Positions 52,500-61,382 of a stretch of 64,000 nucleotides of DNA are shown piece after piece. Position 1 is the first letter of the stretch; each line of letters opens with the position of its first letter. The DNA is taken from positions 1-64,000 of the forward strand of contig JBCBVV010000036.1 of NCBI GenBank assembly GCA_039817415.1, given 5' to 3'. The stretch is from JALEFZ01 sp039817415 (GTDB lineage Bacteria > Bacteroidota > Bacteroidia > J057). Both the position numbers and the translations under genes were made by a program. Under the pieces are notes generated by a model that ran no database searches, was not told where the DNA came from, and worked only from the letters and a program-made list of their open reading frames with translations.

Positions 52500-53567
52500 T
52501 TACAAGGTTACTACCCATCCAAATTTATCGTCTACGTTTCCAGTTCTGTACTTCATGATTTCTTCGTACAGCCATGGTCCAATCTTTCTTTCTGAAACAG
52601 GAGGAAGAACCCATTCTTCACCTGCGAATCCAATCTTTGCTACATGAGAAATGGTGGCAGCAGTACCTGCACCAAAGCACTCCTGAAGCTTTCCATCTCT
52701 ATAGGCGTGTTGCAATTCGTAGATAGAAATTTGTCTGGCATTAACGTTATAGCCTGCATCTTTCAATACGGTAATCACAGAATCTCTTGTAATGCCTGGT
52801 AGAATGGTTCCCGTCAAACGAGGAGTTACCACCTCACCATCAATAACGAAGAATACATTCATGGTACCGCATTCCTCTACAAATTCAAGGTTTCTGCCAT
52901 CTAACCAAAGGACGTTATGGTAGCCCTGAGCCTTGGCGATTACATCTGGCAACAAAGCAGCGGCATAATTTCCAGCTGCCTTCGCGGCCCCCGTTCCTCC
53001 GATAGAAGCTCTTACAAAGTCTCTGTTAACAAGTAGGTTTACTGGCTCAGTGTAATAAGGTCCTACTGGACAAGTGAAGACGACAAAGGTATAACTCGTA
53101 GAAGCTTTTACGCCGATATACTCGTCTGCTGCAAAATAGAGCGGTCTTAGGTATAAGGCACCTTGCTCAGCATTGGGCAGCCATCCCTGATCGATGTTGA
53201 CCAATGCTTTGATTCCTTCGATGAAAATTTCCTGAGGGATAGCAGGCATAGCCAGACGCTTAGCGGAATCATTGATTCTTTTCCAGTTTTCTTCTGGACG
53301 GAAGAGGACAGGACGTCCTGCTTCATTTCTATGTGCCTTCATTCCTTCAAACACGGACTGACCGTAGTTAAGGGCAGAGTTACTGGGCTGGATAGAAAGA
53401 GGGCCATAAGGCTTGATTTCAGCTTGTTCCCATTTCCCATCACGGTATTGTGCGACCAACATGTGGTCTCCAAATGCTCTACCAAAAGGAATATTATTCA
53501 TATCGATCTCTGACAGGCGAGAGCTGCTTGCCGGAGTGATTTTGAGGAAGTCAGATATTACAGACAT
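52500..53567 (-). CDS. ilvE: Branched-chain amino acid aminotransferase
   Basis: A 355-aa fold-type IV PLP enzyme interconverting Leu/Ile/Val and their 2-oxo acids with glutamate. Clear motifs are NYGQSVFEGMKAHR, RPEENWKRINDSAKR, LYLRPLYFA, the PLP lysine in GTGAAKAAGNYAAAL (about 196) and EECGTMNVFFV. The length fits the eukaryote-like IlvE branch frequent in Bacteroidota. Cytoplasmic. It is the last gene of a leftward run (outer-membrane protein, waaA, small secreted protein, ilvE) with gaps of only 26-48 nt, possibly one operon. Confidence 0.96.
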   Translation of the reverse strand: MSVISDFLKITPASSSRLSEIDMNNIPFGRAFGDHMLVAQYRDGKWEQAEIKPYGPLSIQPSNSALNYGQSVFEGMKAHRNEAGRPVLFRPEENWKRINDSAKRLAMPAIPQEIFIEGIKALVNIDQGWLPNAEQGALYLRPLYFAADEYIGVKASTSYTFVVFTCPVGPYYTEPVNLLVNRDFVRASIGGTGAAKAAGNYAAALLPDVIAKAQGYHNVLWLDGRNLEFVEECGTMNVFFVIDGEVVTPRLTGTILPGITRDSVITVLKDAGYNVNARQISIYELQHAYRDGKLQECFGAGTAATISHVAKIGFAGEEWVLPPVSERKIGPWLYEEIMKYRTGNVDDKFGWVVTL

Positions 53568-53614
53568 GGCCTAATTAATTTAATGAGTGTAGTTAAGTAT
53601 CTAAAAGCAATTCG

Positions 53615-53959
53615 CTAGAGGAATATAGTCCCCTTATAGTCTTTCCCTTTGTACTTGAGAACAAAGGGATAGTGTTTTCCACTTTCTAATGGCTTAGTTG
53701 AAAAACGAATCTTATCCAAGCCAGTTCGGTCAGTTACTCTTCCCTTAATGTACAATTTCTCATACTTCGAATTGTAAAGGTGTAACTCTACAAAGCCAGG
53801 CTTGGTAATCTCGTACTGGATTTCATAGTACTCACCTTTGTTGATCTTGTTTTTGATCCTCAAACGTAGAGGTGTAGTTGAACTACTAGTTTGACCCATC
53901 AAAGGGCTCACAAACAGAAGGCCGAAGGTAACAAAAAGAATGCTGATCAAAGCTTTCAT
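53615..53959 (-). CDS. Small secreted single-domain beta protein
   Basis: 114 aa starting at MKALISILFVTFGLLFVS (a TTG three codons upstream is not needed); the signal peptide ends near SPLMG. The mature part is one Ig-like beta domain (GEYYEIQYEITKPGFVELHL, YNSKYEKLYIKGRVTDRTG, GKHYPFVLKYKGKDYKG), reminiscent of FlgD/T9SS C-terminal Ig folds but without the usual N-P start. No family is recognised. It lies between waaA and ilvE in one direction with 42- and 47-nt gaps. Confidence 0.75.
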   Translation of the reverse strand: MKALISILFVTFGLLFVSPLMGQTSSSTTPLRLRIKNKINKGEYYEIQYEITKPGFVELHLYNSKYEKLYIKGRVTDRTGLDKIRFSTKPLESGKHYPFVLKYKGKDYKGTIFL

Positions 53960-54001
53960 AACGCGCAAAATAAAGAATTAAAAGCCAGCTTATCAATATA
54001 A

Positions 54002-55261
54002 TCAGGGCAGAAGCCTTTCGTTCAACAGGAAGTCGAATATTTGTTGTGTCGCTCCTGCTTTTTCGTCAATGTAGGCTGTGTTTATCTGGGCGATTTTCTC
54101 CCGAAGAGCATCATCCTGCTCTAAAGTCGACAAATAGAATTCAAGTTCTTCCTGATTTGAGTAAGCAAAAGCTCCACCAAGTTGGATCAAATCCACTGCC
54201 TCGGGAAAATTTTCGTATTTGGGCCCAAACACCACTGGACAACCAAAGGTGACAGCTTCTAATATATTGTGTAGGCCCTTGCCCCATGCCCCACCAATCA
54301 AGGCAATATTTCCATATTGATATAAGCGAGACAGCCAGCCAATGTGATCAATCCAAAGGATATCCGTTTTCTGTTCTGGCTTGAAGGTGGAATATATTTG
54401 AGCATTTCCTCCTAGCTCACTTACCCATTTCGCCATTCTTCCCTTGTCTATTTCATGGGGAGCAAAGATCAATAGGGGATCATGGCTAGCTTTCATTTTT
54501 TGGTAAGCCTGAAGGATCATTTTCTCCTCCTCTTCGTAGGTGCTTCCACATATCCAAACAAATCTACCCTCACATAAGGTCGCTATCTCTTGTATGGGAG
54601 AGGCTGTCTGCCTAGAAGATAAGACCCTGTCAAAGCGTGTATCAGAACTTTCAGTAACAATATTTTCGGGTAAAAGGCCCTTCAGGTCCATAGCAGACTG
54701 ATGGGTTTGGGTAAAGATATGTTTCATTCTTCCCAGGGCATGGACATACAGCTTTCTGAAAGGAGATTGTAAGAAACTTCCCCCTGACTCGATTCGTGCT
54801 GAAATCAGGACAACGGGAACCTGTCGGATGAAAAGCTCATTGAGCCAATTGAGCCAGAGCTCATATTTTACCAGAATGACAAGGCTAGGAGAAAGCCGTG
54901 TTAGAAGGGCTCTCATGTTAGCTTTGCTATCAAGGGGCAAATAAATGACAGAATCAGGCAGTTTGCTTCCCTTGACATGTTCATGGCCTGAGGGAGAATA
55001 GAAAGATACCAGCAAAAATGTGTCAGGTCTTTCTTCCTTTATTTTTTGCATAAGGGGCTTTCCCTGCTCATATTCTCCTAGGGAAGCACAATGAAACCAT
55101 ACAATGGGTTTTTGAATTGCTTGAAAGTGCGCCCAATCTTCTCTTTCTGTCTTTCTTCCTTCTATTCCTTTTTTTGCTTTGGAATGAAAAGGGGAAATGA
55201 GCTGCATAGCTAAGCCCCATATGCTTATACCCAGATTATAGAAGATGGTCATCAGCGCCAT
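54002..55261 (-). CDS. waaA: 3-deoxy-D-manno-octulosonic acid (Kdo) transferase
   Basis: A 419-aa GT30 enzyme that adds Kdo from CMP-Kdo to lipid A precursor on the inner membrane. An N-terminal anchor helix (about 4-22) is followed by WFHCASLGEYEQGKPLM with the catalytic Glu, KYELWLNWL, LISARIESGG, the second GT-B domain with FAPHEIDKGR, and GGAWGKGLHNILEAVTFGCP. Length is normal. An alternative start lies three codons in. It shows that the organism makes Kdo-containing lipopolysaccharide. Confidence 0.95.
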   Translation of the reverse strand: MALMTIFYNLGISIWGLAMQLISPFHSKAKKGIEGRKTEREDWAHFQAIQKPIVWFHCASLGEYEQGKPLMQKIKEERPDTFLLVSFYSPSGHEHVKGSKLPDSVIYLPLDSKANMRALLTRLSPSLVILVKYELWLNWLNELFIRQVPVVLISARIESGGSFLQSPFRKLYVHALGRMKHIFTQTHQSAMDLKGLLPENIVTESSDTRFDRVLSSRQTASPIQEIATLCEGRFVWICGSTYEEEEKMILQAYQKMKASHDPLLIFAPHEIDKGRMAKWVSELGGNAQIYSTFKPEQKTDILWIDHIGWLSRLYQYGNIALIGGAWGKGLHNILEAVTFGCPVVFGPKYENFPEAVDLIQLGGAFAYSNQEELEFYLSTLEQDDALREKIAQINTAYIDEKAGATQQIFDFLLNERLLP

Positions 55262-55284
55262 GAACGATATCGATGAGGAACAGA

Positions 55285-56058
55285 TTAGTAAAAGTATGCT
55301 TTTGACGGAGCTTCCCTATACAGGGCATAGGTCCAACTAAACTTGATCCCCCAAAATAAGTCAAGAAAAGAAGCTGATCCATTCAATGGTCCTTCTGGAA
55401 AGAAAAAGGTTCTGTTATTTACAGTTGGAACCTGGGCAAAATCAAGACCTATGGTAAAGTTGACCCCATTCTTGTTGGCGAAGTATTTATAGCCAATGCC
55501 CTGTCTAAATCCAATTCCGGAGCGTTGTCTGTCATAACCTTTCGAATAAGGAGGCTCAAGGGCGGAAGCATCTCCATCTATTACCCTGTAGTTGTAACGG
55601 TGAAGGAGAAATTGCCCTCCTGCTTCTAGGTAAATTCCGCTATTGGGATTCGGACCCACCACAGGAAAAATATACCCTATATTCAAAGGGACACTCAGCC
55701 CGCGTCCTCCTACATTCACCTCAGAAAGGAAGCCTTCATCCGTAATAATCAAGGTGCCCTGATTAGTTAATAGGTCATCTAAGCCTGTATCATTGTTCAC
55801 TTCGTCGGTGAAAAGAAAGGAGATTCCCGTTTGCAGATACAGATTTGATGAAAACTTAACACCTGATTCGAGGCCTATTCTCGAAACGAAGTTCCAGCGA
55901 TCCTGCCAGTCCCCGCTTGCCAGTCCTCCTTTATAGGTAATATCGATGGTGACGAGCCTAATAGAAGAGTCAGCTATACTTACTTGTCCAAATGCGCTGA
56001 AAAGCAGCATATGAAAGAAAGTAAGGGAAAGGGTCAAGGATTTAACAGAGAATGACAT
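55285..56058 (-). CDS. Outer-membrane beta-barrel protein (porin-like)
   Basis: 257 aa from MSFSVKSLTLSLTFFHMLLF with a signal peptide ending near SAFG. The open frame runs 12 codons further but without a signal peptide start. Amphipathic strands such as LVTIDITYKGGLAS, LYLQTGISFLFTDE, SVPLNIGYIFPV, SGIYLEAGGQFLLHRYNYRV and VNFTIGLDFAQVPT fit an OprB/OmpW-like small barrel (PorT-like outer-membrane family of Bacteroidota). No specific substrate. It heads the probable leftward operon ending in ilvE. Confidence 0.8.
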   Translation of the reverse strand: MSFSVKSLTLSLTFFHMLLFSAFGQVSIADSSIRLVTIDITYKGGLASGDWQDRWNFVSRIGLESGVKFSSNLYLQTGISFLFTDEVNNDTGLDDLLTNQGTLIITDEGFLSEVNVGGRGLSVPLNIGYIFPVVGPNPNSGIYLEAGGQFLLHRYNYRVIDGDASALEPPYSKGYDRQRSGIGFRQGIGYKYFANKNGVNFTIGLDFAQVPTVNNRTFFFPEGPLNGSASFLDLFWGIKFSWTYALYREAPSKAYFY

Positions 56059-56207
56059 AGATTGAGGCCCTGATAAGTAGTTGATTAGGATCAAATTGGA
56101 ATGATCCTTGGGAAAGTCAAAAATAGCAGTTGAAGGATTAATATCACAAAACAGGAATTGCTGGATTGGGGTGAAAATTTTTCTCTCGTAAAAAAGAGGG
56201 TCAGATT

Positions 56208-56229
56208 TATTAATTCCGCTTGATTAATA
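56208..56229. repeat. AT-rich palindrome upstream of the nucleotide-sugar operon
   Basis: TATTAAT-N8-ATTAATA is a perfect 7-bp inverted repeat about 85 bp before the -7 box of the operon, in the 354-bp divergent spacer. It is a possible operator, but AT-rich palindromes arise easily by chance. The rest of the spacer holds no gene. Confidence 0.4.
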
Positions 56230-56314
56230 TTTCCTTTGATGCCTGTTATTTAACCAGTGATTGAAGAAGTCTTTCTGTTGAGGTACAGGATCATGTGCGT
56301 TGTACAATAAAAGC

Positions 56315-56322
56315 TAGCTTTG
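56315..56322 (+). promoter_or_regulatory. -7 box TAGCTTTG of the nucleotide-sugar operon
   Basis: An exact TAnnTTTG; no clear -33 TTG sits at 19-21 nt. It covers the ATG at 56320, so translation from that codon is unlikely and the start at 56413 is favoured. Confidence 0.5.
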
Positions 56323-56412
56323 CTACAGTTACATCATCCGATCTTTCCTACCTCTGGACGAATAGAGACTTCTATTACAGAACACAATCAAAAACTTTTA
56401 ATCAATTCATCT

Positions 56413-57564
56413 ATGGAAATCAGAATGGTGGATACCATCAGCCAGTATGAAAAAGTGCAAGATCAAATAGATCAGGCTGTTCTGGACGTGGTGAAATCAG
56501 GACGATACATCAACGGCCCTGTAGTTAAGTCTTTCTCTGAGGATCTGGGAAAATTTCTGGATGTACCTTACGTCATTCCCTGTGCCAATGGGACAGATGC
56601 CCTTCAGATCGCTTTGATGGCTCTTGGCCTAGAACCTGGTGATGAGGTGATTACACCTACTTTCACCTACATTGCTACAGTGGAGGTAATCTCATTATTG
56701 CGCCTAAAGCCAGTCTTTGTTGAGGTGGATGCAGTCAGTTTCAACATATCTCCAGAAGCCATTGAAAAGGCAATAACACCCAAGACGAAAGCGATTATGC
56801 CTGTACACCTATATGGTCAGGCAGCAGATATGGAAGCCATTATGGCCATTGCTAAAAAGCATAATCTCCATGTAGTAGAGGATACGGCTCAAGCAATTGG
56901 TGCCCAATGTCATTTCTCTGATGGGACAAGCCTCTCGGCGGGTACAGTAGGGAGCATTGGAACAACCTCATTTTATCCTTCCAAGAATCTTGGTGCCTAT
57001 GGTGATGGAGGTGCTATTTTCTCTCGTGATGCAGAATTAGGGGATTATCTTCGAGTGATCTGTAACCACGGTGCCAAGAAGAAATACTACCACGACAACA
57101 TAGGCGTCAATAGCCGATTGGATGCGATTCAGGCGGCTATTCTCCAAATCAAATTGGGACAGCTAGCGACCTATAATGCAGCTCGTGTGGCTGCAGCCAA
57201 GGTTTATGACGAACTATTTTCGGATGTGGAAGGGGTAATTACTCCCTCATGGAAGGATGATGGATCTCATGTATTCCATCAGTACACCTTGAAAATTGAG
57301 GCAGGAAGAGCTGTGAGAGATGCCATTCGAGAGAAACTGGCTGAGAGAGGAATTCCTTCTATGATATATTATCCTATCCCCATTCACATGCAGGGAGGAT
57401 ATAAGCAATACGGATACAAGGAGGGAGACTTCCCCGTATCGGAGCGCCTATGCGAGCAGGTATTGAGCCTGCCTATGCATTCAGAACTTACACGTGAGCA
57501 GCAGGTTTATATCGCTGATCACTTCAAGGAAATATTTAACGAACTATTGGTCAAAATCAATTAA
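56413..57564 (+). CDS. DegT/DnrJ/EryC1-family sugar aminotransferase
   Basis: A 383-aa fold-type I PLP enzyme that aminates a keto-sugar nucleotide. I start at MEIRMVDTISQYEKVQDQI; the extra 31 codons upstream overlap a promoter box. Motifs are CANGTDALQIALMALGLEPG, TPTFTYIATVEVI, MPVHLYGQAADME, VVEDTAQAIGA (PLP Asp) and the PLP lysine in TSFYPSKNLGAYGDGG (about 190). It resembles WbpE/PglE-type enzymes for UDP-3-keto or 4-keto sugars. It is first in the operon with ugd, UDP-xylose synthase, rfbC and rfbA, so it supplies an amino sugar for surface polysaccharide. Confidence 0.93.
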   Translation: MEIRMVDTISQYEKVQDQIDQAVLDVVKSGRYINGPVVKSFSEDLGKFLDVPYVIPCANGTDALQIALMALGLEPGDEVITPTFTYIATVEVISLLRLKPVFVEVDAVSFNISPEAIEKAITPKTKAIMPVHLYGQAADMEAIMAIAKKHNLHVVEDTAQAIGAQCHFSDGTSLSAGTVGSIGTTSFYPSKNLGAYGDGGAIFSRDAELGDYLRVICNHGAKKKYYHDNIGVNSRLDAIQAAILQIKLGQLATYNAARVAAAKVYDELFSDVEGVITPSWKDDGSHVFHQYTLKIEAGRAVRDAIREKLAERGIPSMIYYPIPIHMQGGYKQYGYKEGDFPVSERLCEQVLSLPMHSELTREQQVYIADHFKEIFNELLVKIN

Positions 57565-57576
57565 TTCTAAAATCTC

Positions 57577-58920
57577 ATGAAAATAGCTGTAGTCGGTACA
57601 GGTTATGTAGGCCTTGTAACAGGAACCTGTTTTGCGGAGGCTGGAAACGATGTTTTATGTGTGGACAACAACCAGGAAAAGCTGGCTATGCTTCGCGCTG
57701 GTAGAGTGCCCATTTACGAGCCAGGTCTTGAAACTCTTTTTGACCGCAACACCAAAGAAGGACGTCTGTCCTTCACTGATTCCCTACCTGATGCTGTGAA
57801 ATTTGCTGATATCATCTTCCTTGCCTTGCCTACTCCTCCAACTGAAGATGGATCTGCAGACTTGAAGTACGTTTTGGGTGTAGCAAACGAGATTGGCACC
57901 CTGTTGGAAGATTATAGAGTAGTTGTTAATAAATCTACTGTACCTGTAGGAACAGCAGACAAAGTAAGAGCTGCTATCGCTCAGCATACTGACATTGAGT
58001 TTGATGTAGTATCTAACCCAGAATTCCTTCGTGAAGGATTTGCGGTGCAGGACTTCATGAAGCCTGAGCGTATTGTAGTAGGTACTCGTTCTGAAAGAGC
58101 AACTGAGCAAATGCGCCGTTTGTATAAGCCATTTGTCATGTCAGGAAATCCTGTGATCTATATGGATGAGCGTTCCGCTGAGGTAACTAAGTATGCTGCC
58201 AATGCATTTTTGGCTACCAAGATTTCATTCATGAATGAAATCGCTAACCTTTGTGAGAAGGTTGGAGCAAACGTAGACAATGTACGTCGCGGGGTAGGAA
58301 CGGACTCCAGAATTGGAAAAAGATTCCTATTTCCAGGTGTTGGATATGGTGGATCTTGTTTCCCAAAAGATGTTTCTGCATTGTTCAAAACTTCTTCGGA
58401 GTACGATTACAATTTCAAGATCCTTGATTCCGTTATGCAGGTAAATGCCAAGCAGAAGGAAGTTTTGGTTGACAAAATAGTTTCTCACTACGGAACGTCC
58501 GATCTAACAGGTAAGACTTTCGCAGTTTGGGGCTTGGCATTTAAGCCAAATACTGATGATATTCGCGAAGCTCCATCTTTGGTGATCATCGATCATCTTC
58601 AGCAGATGGGTGCTACAGTAAAGGCTTACGATCCTGAGGCGATGGAATCTGTACAAAAGTACTCAGGTCTTGAACTGGAGTATGGATCTAACCAGTACGA
58701 AGTATTGGGCGGTGCTGATGCCCTGCTGGTTGTTACAGAGTGGAATGAGTTCCGTACGCCTGACTTCGGTCGTATCAAGGCAAGCTTAAAGGCTCCTTTG
58801 ATTTTTGACGGAAGAAACGTGTACGACATGGAGACCATCACTGAGAATGGTTTCACGTACTACTCGATCGGTCGCGAAGCCATCGGAACTAGCGAGAAAA
58901 CTGTTTCTGAAAATGAATAA
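57577..58920 (+). CDS. ugd: UDP-glucose 6-dehydrogenase
   Basis: A 447-aa enzyme that oxidises UDP-glucose to UDP-glucuronate with two NAD+. N-terminal Rossmann motif GTGYVGLVTGTCFAEAG, LPTPPTEDGSADL, STVPVGTADK, NPEFLREGFA, and the catalytic cysteine in GYGGSCFPKDVSAL (about 260). The C-terminal UDP-binding domain has VWGLAFKPNTDDIREAPS. Length is normal. It starts 12 nt after the aminotransferase and its end overlaps the next gene, whose enzyme uses its product. Confidence 0.97.
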   Translation: MKIAVVGTGYVGLVTGTCFAEAGNDVLCVDNNQEKLAMLRAGRVPIYEPGLETLFDRNTKEGRLSFTDSLPDAVKFADIIFLALPTPPTEDGSADLKYVLGVANEIGTLLEDYRVVVNKSTVPVGTADKVRAAIAQHTDIEFDVVSNPEFLREGFAVQDFMKPERIVVGTRSERATEQMRRLYKPFVMSGNPVIYMDERSAEVTKYAANAFLATKISFMNEIANLCEKVGANVDNVRRGVGTDSRIGKRFLFPGVGYGGSCFPKDVSALFKTSSEYDYNFKILDSVMQVNAKQKEVLVDKIVSHYGTSDLTGKTFAVWGLAFKPNTDDIREAPSLVIIDHLQQMGATVKAYDPEAMESVQKYSGLELEYGSNQYEVLGGADALLVVTEWNEFRTPDFGRIKASLKAPLIFDGRNVYDMETITENGFTYYSIGREAIGTSEKTVSENE

Positions 58921-59869
58921 AAAGAAAGTATTGATCACAGGTGGAGCCGGTTTCCTCGGCTCTCACCTCTGTGATCGCTTCCTGTCTGAAGGGTATGAAG
59001 TTGTCGCCATGGACAACCTGATTACCGGAAATCTTAAGAATATTGCCCATCTTTTTGGAAAAGATGGGTTTAAATTTGTTAAGCACGATGTAACAAACTA
59101 CACCTTCGTAGAAGGCAATTTGGATTACATCCTGCATTTTGCTTCCCCAGCCAGCCCCATAGATTACTTAAAAATGCCCATCCCAACCCTAAAAGTGGGA
59201 GCCCTGGGTACACATAAGATTCTAGGTCTAGCCAAGGAAAAGAAGGCCCGTGTATTAATCGCGTCTACCTCTGAGGTCTATGGTGATCCTTTGATTCACC
59301 CTCAAACGGAAGATTATTGGGGAAATGTAAACCCGATTGGCTACCGCGGTGTCTACGATGAAGCCAAGCGATTCATGGAAGCCATGACCATGGCCTATCA
59401 TAGGTACCACGGTATGGAAACAAGAATAGTGCGAATCTTCAATACCTACGGCCCTCGAATGAGAGTAGATGACGGGAGAGCTTTACCTGCGTTTATGTCT
59501 CAGGCATTGAGTGGGCAGGACATTACCGTATTTGGTGACGGAAGTCAGACACGTTCATTCTGCTACGTAGATGATTTGATTGAAGGGATTTATCGCTTGT
59601 TGCTGAGCGACGAACCTATGCCAGTCAATATTGGAAACCCATCAGAGATTTCTATTCTTGATTTTGCCAGAGAAATCATTGAATTGACAGGATCCAGCAG
59701 CCAAATTATTTTCAAGGACCTTCCTAAAGACGATCCTAAAGTTCGTCAGCCTGATATTACCCGTGCAAGGGAGATTCTGGGATGGGAGCCTCGCTACAGT
59801 CGTAGAGAGGGATTGATCAAGACATTGGCATACTTTAAAGAAGAACTGAATGGGGTTCAGCAAGCTTGA
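58913..59869 (+). CDS. UDP-glucuronate decarboxylase (UDP-xylose synthase)
   Basis: 318 aa from MNKKKVLITGGAGFLGSHLC; the longer open frame lies inside ugd and is rejected. Extended SDR enzyme: NAD motif GGAGFLG (10-16), LHFASPASPIDYLKMP, the catalytic STSEVYGD and YDEAKR (Tyr-x3-Lys), and RIFNTYGPRM. These residues, especially FASPASPIDY, mark UXS rather than dTDP-glucose 4,6-dehydratase. It converts UDP-glucuronate to UDP-xylose, with ugd just upstream (8-nt overlap) making the substrate. The cell therefore probably has xylose in a surface polysaccharide or glycoprotein. Confidence 0.93.
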   Translation: MNKKKVLITGGAGFLGSHLCDRFLSEGYEVVAMDNLITGNLKNIAHLFGKDGFKFVKHDVTNYTFVEGNLDYILHFASPASPIDYLKMPIPTLKVGALGTHKILGLAKEKKARVLIASTSEVYGDPLIHPQTEDYWGNVNPIGYRGVYDEAKRFMEAMTMAYHRYHGMETRIVRIFNTYGPRMRVDDGRALPAFMSQALSGQDITVFGDGSQTRSFCYVDDLIEGIYRLLLSDEPMPVNIGNPSEISILDFAREIIELTGSSSQIIFKDLPKDDPKVRQPDITRAREILGWEPRYSRREGLIKTLAYFKEELNGVQQA

Positions 59870-60398
59870 AACAGGCTTTGAAGGCCTGTTTGAGATCCAG
59901 CCAGACATTTTTGGTGACTCCAGAGGCTTTTTTATGGAGTTATTCAACCAACATACCATTGGCTTGGATACCTACAACTTTGTACAAGATAATCTCTCCT
60001 ATTCCACCAAAGGAGCATTGAGAGGCCTACATTTTCAGGCACCCCCTCACGCTCAGGGAAAATTGGTTACGGTGCTAGAGGGTAGTGTGTTGGATGTGGC
60101 CTTAGACATTCGGCCATCTTCTCCTACATATGGGAAGCATCTTTCTTTGGTGCTAGACAGCGAGAAGAAGAATATGTTGTTCATTCCTCCAGGCTTTGCC
60201 CATGGTTTTCAGGTTCTGTCTGATACCTGTACCTTTTTCTACAAGTGTACGGAGGTGTATCACAAAGCATCTGAAGGGGGGGTACGATGGAATGACCCTG
60301 CATTAGATATTCCTTGGAGGGATATTGAACCTGTACTTTCTGAAAAGGATAAATTATATGGGCCCCTTTCCGAATTGGATAATCCTTTTGGAAAGTAG
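59850..60398 (+). CDS. rfbC: dTDP-4-dehydrorhamnose 3,5-epimerase
   Basis: A 182-aa cupin-type epimerase for dTDP-6-deoxy-L-lyxo-4-hexulose in dTDP-rhamnose synthesis. Motifs: FEIQPDIFGDSRGFFMELFN, QDNLSYSTKGALRGLHFQAP (catalytic His), VLDVALDIRPSSPTYG (Asp) and FIPPGFAHGFQVLSD. Length is normal. The start codon overlaps the UXS gene by 20 nt. rfbA follows, but rfbB and rfbD are not in the window, so the pathway is completed elsewhere. Confidence 0.95.
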   Translation: MGFSKLETGFEGLFEIQPDIFGDSRGFFMELFNQHTIGLDTYNFVQDNLSYSTKGALRGLHFQAPPHAQGKLVTVLEGSVLDVALDIRPSSPTYGKHLSLVLDSEKKNMLFIPPGFAHGFQVLSDTCTFFYKCTEVYHKASEGGVRWNDPALDIPWRDIEPVLSEKDKLYGPLSELDNPFGK

Positions 60399-60470
60399 GA
60401 AGACCAAAAGCTGGGATAGAAACAGTCGTCTCATCTCGCGTTCATGATATTGACCTAACCTGTTATTCAC

Positions 60471-61355
60471 ATGAAAGGAATCATTCTCGCCGGAGGATCC
60501 GGCACACGCCTGTATCCATTAACGATTACTGTCAGCAAGCAGTTGATGCCAGTTTATGACAAGCCGATGATTTATTATCCCTTGTCTACGCTGATGGAAG
60601 CTGGAATTAGAGAAGTTCTAATCATTTCTACTCCAAAAGACTTACCCCTTTTTCAGCACTTGTTAGGAGACGGGAGCAGGTTGGGAATGCGTTTTGATTA
60701 TGCAGTTCAGCCCAATCCCGAGGGACTTGCCCAGGCTTTTATCATTGGAGCTGGATTTGTGGGGAATGACGATGCTGCCCTGATCCTAGGAGATAATATT
60801 TTCTACGGATATCAACTAAAAGGAACACTGGCAAATGCAGCCAATATTGTAGGCCAAGAAGGTGGAGGGATGGTTTTTGCCTATCACGTATCCGATCCTG
60901 AACGCTATGGAGTAGTTGAGTTTGATCAGGCGGGAAAGGCCATTAGCATAGAAGAAAAACCTGCCCAACCCAAGTCCTCTTATGCGGTACCTGGAGTTTA
61001 TTTTTATGACAATGATGTCGTAAGAATCGCCAGAGATTTAAAGCCTTCTCCAAGAGGCGAATTGGAAATCACGGATGTCAACAAGGCCTACCTGAATGAT
61101 GGGAGACTAAGGGTATCCATCATGGACAGAGGGACCGCTTGGTTAGATACAGGAACGCATAAATCTCTAATGCAGGCCCAAAGTTTTGTTCAGATCATTG
61201 AGGAAAGACAAGGACTAAAAATCGGATGTATTGAAGAGGTTGCCTACAGAATGGGATACATCGGAGCTGATAAACTGGCTGAAATTGCCAAGCCCCTCAT
61301 CAAGAGTGGATATGGTTCTTACTTGATGAATCTACTAGAAGGGGAAAAGGTATAA
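60471..61355 (+). CDS. rfbA: Glucose-1-phosphate thymidylyltransferase
   Basis: A 294-aa nucleotidyltransferase making dTDP-glucose from glucose-1-phosphate and dTTP. N-terminal signature MKGIILAGGSGTRLYPLTIT, the lysine of YDKPMIYYPLSTLMEAGI, VQPNPEGLAQAFIIG, the metal site LILGDNIFYG, SIEEKPAQPKS and RGTAWLDTGTH. Length matches RmlA. It begins 72 nt after rfbC and ends the nucleotide-sugar group. Confidence 0.97.
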   Translation: MKGIILAGGSGTRLYPLTITVSKQLMPVYDKPMIYYPLSTLMEAGIREVLIISTPKDLPLFQHLLGDGSRLGMRFDYAVQPNPEGLAQAFIIGAGFVGNDDAALILGDNIFYGYQLKGTLANAANIVGQEGGGMVFAYHVSDPERYGVVEFDQAGKAISIEEKPAQPKSSYAVPGVYFYDNDVVRIARDLKPSPRGELEITDVNKAYLNDGRLRVSIMDRGTAWLDTGTHKSLMQAQSFVQIIEERQGLKIGCIEEVAYRMGYIGADKLAEIAKPLIKSGYGSYLMNLLEGEKV

Positions 61356-61382
61356 TCCTTTCCCTTTTTCAAAAAAACTGAA

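Noticed and set aside
58805..58912. Longer start for the UDP-xylose synthase
   Set aside because: The added codons are an out-of-frame reading of ugd; the NAD-binding fold starts at 58913.
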